The position numbers and the translations under genes were made by a program. From NCBI GenBank assembly GCA_009774345.1, contig VSNR01000361.1, forward strand, positions 1 through 10,118: DNA of 10,118 nt, in the 5' to 3' direction. Below the pieces are notes generated by a model. It ran no database searches and was not told where the DNA came from. It saw only the letters and a program-made list of their open reading frames with translations. Positions 7,101 to 10,118 of the stretch are shown in pieces. The DNA is from Lachnospiraceae bacterium. GTDB lineage: Bacteria > Bacillota > Clostridia > Lachnospirales > Lachnospiraceae. The number at the start of each line of letters is the position of its first letter. The first letter of the stretch is position 1.

Positions 7101-10091
7101 TTTGCAAAGACGCTGGACAAAGTGCGTCCGGGCGGCGTGGTTGCTTTTGTGACAAGCAAGGGTACGATGGACAAGAAAAGCCCCGAAGTGCGGAAGTACC
7201 TTGCACAGAGGGCGGAGCTTTTAGGGGCGGTCAGACTGCCGAATACTGCTTTTAAGGAAAATGCAGGGACGGAAGTCACTTCTGATATTTTATTTTTAAA
7301 GAAACGTGACAGGGTTATGGATTTGGAGCCGGAATGGGTACACCTTTCAGAAGATGAAAACGGCATTGCCATGAACAGCTATTTTGCCGGACACCCGGAA
7401 ATGATTGTGGGGAAGATGGAAATGGTTTCCGGTCCCTACGGCATGGAAAGCACCTGCCAGCCCGACACCACAAGACCCTTTGCGGAGCAGTTAAGGGAAG
7501 CCGTCAGCCGCATTGACGGGGAGATTGAGGAAGTAGAGCTTGATGAGCTTGAGGGTGAACTTGCAGACCAGACCATTCCGGCAGACCCAAACGTAAAGAA
7601 TTACAGCTATACGCTTGTGGACGATAAAGTTTATTACCGTGAAAACTCTATTATGAAGCCTGTGGATATGAAAGACTCCATGCTGGAGCGCATTAAGGGC
7701 ATGGTGGAAATAAGGGACTGCACACAGGAGCTGATAGGCGTGCAGCTTCAGGAATACCCGGATACCGTCATTCAGGAAAAGCAGGCGCAATTAAATTCCC
7801 TGTATGATGCTTTTTCCAAAAAATATGGGCGTATCAATTCACAGACCAACAAGAGGGCGTTTAACCAGGACAGCAGCTACTGTCTGCTGTGTTCCCTTGA
7901 AAAAACGGACGAGGAAGGGAAATTTACCGGCAAAGCGGATATGTTCACAAAACGCACCATTAAAAAAGCGGAGGCTGTCACAAGCGTTGACACGGCAGCC
8001 GAAGCCCTTGCGGTGTCCCTGTCGGAGAAAGCAAAAGTTGACCTTGGCTATATGGCGGAACTGTCCGGGAAAGATACTGATACGATAAAAGAGGAACTGA
8101 CAGGGGTTATTTTCCAGAATCCCGTAACGGATAAGTGGGAAACAGCGGACGAGTATTTAAGCGGAAACGTCCGTGACAAGCTGGAAACGGCGAAAATCTA
8201 TGCGGAGAGCCACCCGGAATATACCGTAAACGTGCAGGCGCTCACGCAGGTGCAGCCAAAAGAGCTTGACGCAAGCGAGATTGAGGTCCGTATCGGCGCA
8301 ACATGGGTGAAGCCGGAGTACCTTGAGGATTTCATGCGTGACACCTTTGAAACACCGCAGCACCTGTTTGACAGGAATGTCATGGGCATACAGTTTTCGG
8401 ATGTGACCGGGCAGTGGAACGTAAAGGGCAAAAATGCGGATGTTGGAAATGCCCTTGTGAACATGACTTACGGGACAAGCCGCAGGAACGCCTACCAGAT
8501 TTTAGAGGATTCGCTGAACTTAAAGGACAGCCGTGTATATGACACAATCACGGAGGACGGGAAGGAAAAGAGAGTCCTCAATAAAAAAGAAACCACACTT
8601 GCGGCACAGAAACAGGACACCATAAGGGAAGCCTTTAAGGACTGGATTTTCCGTGACCCGGACAGGCGGCAGGATTTGGTGGCAAAATACAATAAATTGT
8701 TCAACTCCACAAGACCGAGGGAATATGACGGGGCGCACTTGAAATTCCCCGGCATGACACCGGACATTGAATTGAAGCCCCACCAGAAGAACGCAGTCGC
8801 ACACGTTTTATATGGGGACAATACCCTGCTGGCGCACTGTGTCGGTGCGGGCAAGACCTTTGAAATGACAGCGGCGGCAATGGAGAGTAAACGGTTAGGA
8901 TTGTGCCAAAAAAGCCTGTTTGTAGTGCCGAACCATTTGACGGAGCAGTGGGCGAGCGATTTTCTCCGGTTATATCCCGGCGCAAATATCTTAGCCGCAA
9001 CGAAAAAGGATTTTGAGCCTGCCAACCGGAAAAAGTTCTGTTCGAGGATAGCGACAGGTGATTATGATGCGGTGATTATCGGGCATTCCCAATTCGAGAA
9101 AATCCCGCTGTCAATCGAGCGTCAGGAAGCCATGATCGAGCGTCAGATCAGTGAGATTGAGCTTGCCATAGAGCAGGCGAAAGCCGACAACGGGGAACGC
9201 TATACCATCAAGCAGATGGAAAAAACAAGGAAATCCCTTTCGGCAAGGCTTGAGAAGCTGAATGACACATCAAGGAAAGACAACGTAGTGACCTTTGAAC
9301 AGCTTGGCGTTGACAGGCTTTTTGTGGACGAGTCGCATAATTACAAAAACCTTTTTTTATACACAAAGATGCGGAACGTGGCGGGCATTGCACAGACGGA
9401 GGCGCAGAAGTCCTCGGATATGTTTGCAAAGTGCCAGTACCTTGATGAAATAACTGGCGGCAAGGGGGTTACTTTTGCCACAGGAACGCCAATTTCCAAC
9501 AGCATGACAGAGCTTTACACCAATATGCGCTACCTCCAGTATGGCACACTCCAAAAGCTGGGGCTGGGGCATTTTGACAGTTGGGCGGCATCGTTCGGGG
9601 AAACGCAGACAGCGATAGAATTAGCCCCGGAGGGAACCGGATACAGGGCAAAGACAAGGTTCGCAAAGTTTTTCAACCTGCCGGAGCTGATTGCGCTTTT
9701 TAAGGAGAGCGCAGACATTCAGACACCGGATATGTTGAAGCTGCCCGTACCGGAAGCGGAATATGAAAACGTGGTGTTAAAGCCGAGCGAGTACCAGCAA
9801 GACATGGTATCCTCCCTTGCAGAAAGGGCGGAAGCAGTACGCAACAGGCTTGTTGAGCCACATCAGGATAATATGCTGAAAATCACAAATGACGGGCGGA
9901 AACTGGCATTAGACCAGCGCCTTATCAACGATATGCTGCCGGACAATGAAACTTCCAAAGCGGCAACCTGTGTCGAAAAGGCATTTGAGATATGGGAGCA
10001 GACAAAGGAACAGAAGTCCACACAATTACTTTTTTGTGACCGTGAAGCGATACGTTGCTATACAAACTATAAATGGGGCTATGCCCTGTGA
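1167..10091 (+). CDS. Giant multidomain DNA methyltransferase / SF2 (SNF2-like) helicase of an integrative element, C-terminally truncated
   Basis: This is a single 2974-residue frame. The ATG at 1167 follows AAGGAGG (1154-1160) at six bases; a GTG at 1161 abuts that site and is less likely. Order by residue: ArdC-like N-terminus (10-100); helical region (138-260); disordered linker (327-445) that overlaps a second gene; duplicated module (641-745 and 855-970); charged coiled-coil-like stretch (972-992); small accessory domains (about 1107-1765) that I cannot name; methyltransferase (1772-2048); helicase (2525-2958). Related giant proteins are typical of Tn1549-like elements and are thought to act on element DNA during or after transfer, but I know of no biochemical proof. 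The helicase stops just after QLLFCD, where relatives run on into the second RecA-like lobe. The last 16 residues, REAIRCYTNYKWGYAL, look unrelated. Helicase activity is therefore probably lost, whereas the methyltransferase domain looks intact. Confidence 0.88.
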   Translation: MAEQYYVSKKYHEISMLAEETARQMSKNGEEWAKYLTTAARLYRYPFEDQMLIYAQRPDANACATMQLWNEKMYCWVNRGAKGIALFDRKSERPRLKYVFDVSDVHKARRIGKDPYLWEMREEHKDTVLAQLEKTYGATDSSNSFESRLIEIAERIAGDYYGELMQDMSYAKEGSFLEELDELNVGLRLRETLSASIAYTLLSRCGADMDLWKDELNFDYISEFNTTNALSVIGNATTDICKPLLIEIEKTVAAYDRHIARNKAKEKANGVQIDNIEKNPEKVLANTPEPRYNALKRESDLQTRTDIPIYVTGEQAVKNIETEGIAHGTDIREERGLSDTQPDTGQRAGGAADQVRADAQELSGGTPEGDLQRASADGQTESALSENTGAGGGENGLPDGADGESRGSGRGAESVRPDEMGGEDERNQALGGGNRTDGAGIQPVSGETQLNMETEKPDNDRISGENSLSGSFLENLDFAEKAMEIQKGLLCSDDFLIHKRPEIAGYFAMEQDAALQTEYFKNCFHFGTYYGLEVAGASIGFHADDEGLHINMTGKAGAENETLLSWEDARFFVNSYIEDDVYLLPGEKAEQIDTNGMYQQLDLFSMFTEQVGSIAMKEAEQGIVSTEKPVHEPKKEAMPKEQIDTILRSGGGRENSRKRIYAKYQQGKTPEEMAEFLKKEYGTTGKGFEFEGKQVSVWFDEQGMSIGHGTSALERPVLTMGWQEIEKEIRSQVENGVYMGANEAYLVDEVERSRIANHLYFFFRDGMGEMPEELEMKAANYPDSHARLVDILSTPEGVDMAASHMDKALAQIESGEKKLRFRSIMSKEELRAELDNLLLQKKTFPVSDHVEVKKEDFITQDEIDHRLGGGSGFHHGSFRIYDYFMEGHDSKEAADFLKHEYGTGGCSHALAGADHSWEDHDFKGISLEKGNLSKPYAVVLLPWKAVEKRIRKLIQEDKYLSPKGKEAYAEYKEEQAQKELEKAQAKIERDTKTACKDAIERKIAEKFDGRRLPKDTAEEVIKEYGIDRVSYVLANTVAHKQQDARLSDENKEWAKEIEPYAMWENRDMIVDTHPAVLNGFINQARRYIEHEKELAAQAQNDISDTSEGELDWHIVHDMDDDNGQPTEWSAKLPNGEFLWIDRETGGYALYDTHNTDADPVSVSETLDEAKESGEDYASELAAVDVEIVEKTTVALESSEDFSEPSIGFYTHQYADGREGMRYRLVTTAEDGLLIPYPEHNRFFLNRELAQEYMDTHADLIDVTGYDEMVFSSMQKQSEYKKEQAQKETSGHDVQKLSDTIFIDGQECIKTDEWKSGDDVYVLGNSIEDSAFFYAEVNGNTRFEYDHKPDRAEIEDDFINIEAMRDIDRHEAEVFSRFEGSDDFSDIDAAAVREKLENGEAAKEVDAMLAFAEQVAKENEVEPYKKFSVTETSDAFASGEDKKLKLFAIWDDIRDEYYHDSDGTVHTFATREEAGEYLEQVEKETDRQEAAEWAYVERAKAVSDGQIKKDHAEKPLTADDIQNLVMTGREYFAGSRTTVYDFECDIRGEHDSLQYTLEYHDDGEGFTIHTEKDDIWERMSEPELERLEGILGREALYFKYHEKITRAESLENLKEIEYEIMEDESPYFSAVSERVWEAFSQKEQELSVPEQETSGHNVQKLDAEPDYKIGDTVTIEGTEFIIENISDMEVQLRDPKLLYPIFRAESRENFERLLAQETENTLTEPPVTTESTVYPGDKNGLPYDIVIEKMHFGEQEHAEPEKAAEIDKSNAVNFHITDDTLGIGGAKEKFKRNIEAIRTLEKIEGENRIATPEEQKILSQYVGWGGLADAFDESKSAWAGEYQELKSLLSDTEYASARESTLNAHYTSPVIIRSIYEALENMGFEKGNVLEPAMGIGNFFGMLPGKMQESRLYGVELDGITGRIAKQLYPKADIKISGFEKTDYPNDFFDVAVGNVPFGQYKVADRQYDKNNFLIHDYFFAKTLDKVRPGGVVAFVTSKGTMDKKSPEVRKYLAQRAELLGAVRLPNTAFKENAGTEVTSDILFLKKRDRVMDLEPEWVHLSEDENGIAMNSYFAGHPEMIVGKMEMVSGPYGMESTCQPDTTRPFAEQLREAVSRIDGEIEEVELDELEGELADQTIPADPNVKNYSYTLVDDKVYYRENSIMKPVDMKDSMLERIKGMVEIRDCTQELIGVQLQEYPDTVIQEKQAQLNSLYDAFSKKYGRINSQTNKRAFNQDSSYCLLCSLEKTDEEGKFTGKADMFTKRTIKKAEAVTSVDTAAEALAVSLSEKAKVDLGYMAELSGKDTDTIKEELTGVIFQNPVTDKWETADEYLSGNVRDKLETAKIYAESHPEYTVNVQALTQVQPKELDASEIEVRIGATWVKPEYLEDFMRDTFETPQHLFDRNVMGIQFSDVTGQWNVKGKNADVGNALVNMTYGTSRRNAYQILEDSLNLKDSRVYDTITEDGKEKRVLNKKETTLAAQKQDTIREAFKDWIFRDPDRRQDLVAKYNKLFNSTRPREYDGAHLKFPGMTPDIELKPHQKNAVAHVLYGDNTLLAHCVGAGKTFEMTAAAMESKRLGLCQKSLFVVPNHLTEQWASDFLRLYPGANILAATKKDFEPANRKKFCSRIATGDYDAVIIGHSQFEKIPLSIERQEAMIERQISEIELAIEQAKADNGERYTIKQMEKTRKSLSARLEKLNDTSRKDNVVTFEQLGVDRLFVDESHNYKNLFLYTKMRNVAGIAQTEAQKSSDMFAKCQYLDEITGGKGVTFATGTPISNSMTELYTNMRYLQYGTLQKLGLGHFDSWAASFGETQTAIELAPEGTGYRAKTRFAKFFNLPELIALFKESADIQTPDMLKLPVPEAEYENVVLKPSEYQQDMVSSLAERAEAVRNRLVEPHQDNMLKITNDGRKLALDQRLINDMLPDNETSKAATCVEKAFEIWEQTKEQKSTQLLFCDREAIRCYTNYKWGYAL
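1194..1466 (+). other. ArdC-like N-terminal domain of the giant protein
   Basis: Residues about 10-100 contain YPFEDQMLIYAQRP, then a tryptophan-led segment ending in WVNRGAKGIALFD. This resembles the N-terminal domain of ArdC/LtrC-type proteins (single-strand DNA binding and anti-restriction in plasmid relatives), which has the pattern 'N..LL..ARP...W......VRKGEKG'. The similarity is seen by eye; the function is inferred from the family. Confidence in the domain is moderate. Confidence 0.55.
2131..2137 (+). promoter_or_regulatory. Internal Shine-Dalgarno for the nested tnpV-like gene
   Basis: CGGAGGG lies eight bases before the ATG at 2146, inside the giant gene. Spacing and sequence are as good as those before the other genes here. 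Since the giant frame needs no ribosome site at this place, it supports independent translation of the nested frame. Confidence 0.6.
2146..2499 (+). CDS. tnpV: TnpV-like transposon protein nested in the +1 frame of the giant gene
   Basis: This 117-residue protein lies wholly within the giant gene in another frame. It begins MELTYEKNGDYLIPNL and has KYGLMHRNYLEEHR near residue 28, then LLLTGKLKAHCLKIQEQA near 49, DQMKWVAKMNAIR near 90, and ends ELVYSL. This matches in order what I remember of TnpV, a small protein encoded by clostridial mobilisable transposons such as Tn4451; its function is unknown. The ATG has a good Shine-Dalgarno at 2131-2137, and a TTG at 2140 is less well spaced. By hand count 92 of 117 codons end in G or C, a normal coding signature. 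The giant frame over the same bases is a low-complexity linker rich in Gly, Glu, Asp, Arg and CGA/GGA codons. I infer that the TnpV frame is, or recently was, the one under protein-level selection. Whether it is translated here is not shown. Confidence 0.75.
   Translation: MELTYEKNGDYLIPNLIPDSEPEEPLTKYGLMHRNYLEEHRRGIYSGLLLTGKLKAHCLKIQEQAEERMDFLTEQMAKAEGVDEALKASDQMKWVAKMNAIRHSAEETVLTELVYSL
3087..3401 (+). repeat. Duplicated protein module, copy A (giant protein residues about 641-745)
   Basis: This copy has the pattern EQIDTILRSGGG, RIYAKYQQGKTPEEMAEFLKKEYGTTG, W..QGMSIGHG, then MGWQEIEKEIRSQVENGVYMG. Copy B (3729-4076) repeats it as DEIDHRLGGGSG, RIYDYFMEGHDSKEAADFLKHEYGTGG, F.GISLEKG, LPWKAVEKRIRKLIQEDKYLS. 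The shared core is G-G-G, RIY.Y...G....E.A.FLK.EYGT.G, W..(V/I)EK.IR..I....Y. The similarity is clear in protein but diverged at the DNA level, so the duplication is old. Function unknown; the DNA-binding suggestion rests only on context. Confidence 0.7.
3729..4076 (+). repeat. Duplicated protein module, copy B (giant protein residues about 855-970)
   Basis: This is the partner of copy A at 3087-3401, sharing the triple-glycine start, the RIY.Y / FLK.EYGT.G core and the W..VEKRIR..I ending. Copy B carries an extra histidine-rich insert after the core (GGCSHALAGADHSWEDHDF) where copy A has GFEFEGKQVSVWFDEQ. It runs directly into a charged helical linker. Confidence 0.7.
4074..4103 (+). repeat. 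Direct repeat, copy 1, encoding EYKEEQAQKE
   Basis: This is a 30-base stretch that recurs at 4998-5027 with 26 of 30 bases identical, in the same frame (EYKEEQAQKE versus EYKKEQAQKE). Both lie in charged helical linkers. The segment between them holds two or three small domains, so the pair may mark the ends of a shuffled or inserted module. Confidence 0.55.
4998..5027 (+). repeat. Direct repeat, copy 2, encoding EYKKEQAQKE
   Basis: This is the second copy of the linker repeat at 4074-4103; the four differences are all transitions, three of them silent. It touches the first palindromic element (5027-5053), so two kinds of repeat meet at one domain boundary. Confidence 0.55.
5027..5053 (+). 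repeat. In-frame palindromic element, copy 1
   Basis: Arms AACTTCTGGACA and TGTCCAAAAGTT surround the 3-base centre TGA; 11 of 12 pairs match. It is read in the giant frame as ETSGHDVQKL (including the preceding bases) and lies in a linker between domains, at residues 1287-1296. The same element recurs at 6119-6145. Confidence 0.75.
6119..6145 (+). repeat. In-frame palindromic element, copy 2 (perfect)
   Basis: Arms AACTTCTGGACA and TGTCCAGAAGTT are perfect reverse complements over 12 bases around the centre TAA. It is read as ETSGHNVQKL at residues 1651-1660, in the same frame as copy 1 and again between domains. It could fold into a very stable hairpin in the mRNA. It is not a terminator: it lies inside an open frame and no T-run follows. 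Confidence 0.8.
6480..7310 (+). other. Adenine-type DNA methyltransferase domain of the giant protein
   Basis: Residues about 1772-2048 have the usual N-terminal stretch QYVGWGGLADAF, then NAHYTSP. The SAM-binding motif I is LEPAMGIGNFFG (1889-1900), and an acidic motif II region follows as YGVELDGITGRIA. The catalytic motif IV appears as GNVPFG (1953-1958), then GGVVAFVTSKGTMDK. Motif IV of N6-adenine and N4-cytosine enzymes is normally (D/N/S)PP(Y/F/W); here it is NVPF. I remember this variant from related giant proteins, so it is probably normal for the family, but it leaves real methylation unproven. No nuclease or target-recognition domain could be picked out. Confidence 0.75.
8739..10040 (+). 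other. SF2/SNF2-like helicase, first RecA-like lobe only
   Basis: Residues about 2525-2958 contain LKPHQKNAVAH ahead of the Walker A motif HCVGAGKT (2557-2564). The segment SLFVVPNHLTEQWASDFL is motif Ia. The Walker B box is DESH (2721-2724), and motif III is ATGTPISNSMTEL starting near 2771. A charged helical insertion with IERQEAMIERQISEIE lies between motif Ia and Walker B. After TQLLFCD the family continues to motifs IV-VI, which are needed for translocation; here they are missing because the frame ends 16 residues later. Confidence 0.85.
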
Positions 10092-10118
10092 GGAGGTAAA
10101 AATAGCGGAGAAAACAGA
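10041..10118 (+). mobile_element. Probable left end of an element inserted in the helicase gene
   Basis: The coding match to the helicase family stops after GAC at 10038-10040. What follows encodes an unrelated 16-residue tail and a stop, then a strong Shine-Dalgarno (AGGAGG, 10091-10096). A new coding region starting inside a helicase gene fits insertion of another element, possibly a recombinase-borne one. The exact junction, target duplication and element type cannot be fixed from 78 bases. A deletion joining two genes would look the same. Confidence 0.4.
10081..10118 (+). CDS. Possible 5' end of a new coding region running off the window
   Basis: A frame opening with the ATG at 10081 reads MPCEEVKIAEKT and is open to the window end, overlapping the giant gene's stop in another frame. 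The upstream site is only TGGGG. The strong AGGAGG at 10091-10096 lies inside this frame and has no ATG, GTG or TTG at proper distance within the window. An ATA at 10102, giving IAEKT, is correctly spaced, so a rare start there is conceivable. Some recombinases of clostridial elements begin in a similar way, but twelve residues are too few to name the product. Confidence 0.25.
   Translation, partial: MPCEEVKIAEKT

Noticed and set aside
8492..9025. A 177-codon minus-strand frame opposite the helicase
   Set aside because: The complementary strand encodes clear helicase motifs, including Walker A; the minus frame has no family features.
10045..10080. A promoter at TATAAAT (10068-10074)
   Set aside because: The -10-like box has no convincing -35 box at 16-18 bases upstream, so it could not be supported.

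Overview
The window looks like part of an integrative conjugative or mobilisable element of a gut Clostridia-type Bacillota (Lachnospiraceae or a relative). The signs are the moderate GC content, strong AGGAGG-type ribosome sites, and a gene order I remember from Tn1549-like elements: topoisomerase, small conserved protein, small HTH protein, giant methyltransferase/helicase. All supported genes lie on the plus strand and are closely packed. I had no database access, so family assignments rest on motifs and memory.

Layout. Positions 29-436 hold the 3' end of a type IA topoisomerase (zinc-ribbon tail). Its frame is closed upstream by stops, so it is truncated or broken. A strong hairpin at 457-481 separates it from a 93-residue protein of unknown function (515-796). 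A small Xre/HTH-like protein follows at 808-1155. Then comes one giant reading frame, 1167-10091, of 2974 residues. Its order is: ArdC-like N-terminus, helical region, disordered linker, a duplicated module, several small accessory domains, an adenine-type DNA methyltransferase, and an SF2/SNF2-like helicase. The helicase ends abruptly after its first RecA-like lobe, with a short foreign-looking tail and a new ribosome site, as if another element had inserted near 10041.

The most striking signal is a complete second gene inside the giant frame. Positions 2146-2499, in the +1 frame, encode a 117-residue protein that resembles TnpV of clostridial transposons and has its own Shine-Dalgarno. The giant protein's sequence over the same bases is a Gly/Asp/Glu/Arg-rich linker without visible fold. 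This looks like overprinting, with the TnpV frame carrying the normal coding signature. A second unusual feature is a 27-base palindrome that occurs twice in the giant gene (5027-5053 and 6119-6145). It is read in the same frame both times (ETSGH[D/N]VQKL) and sits between domains, like an in-frame palindromic insertion element.

Working together (inference): topoisomerase and methyltransferase/helicase would process or protect element DNA during transfer, and the HTH protein may regulate the operon. In this copy both ends look damaged: the topoisomerase lacks its catalytic part and the helicase lacks its second lobe. This stretch may be a decaying or secondarily invaded element.
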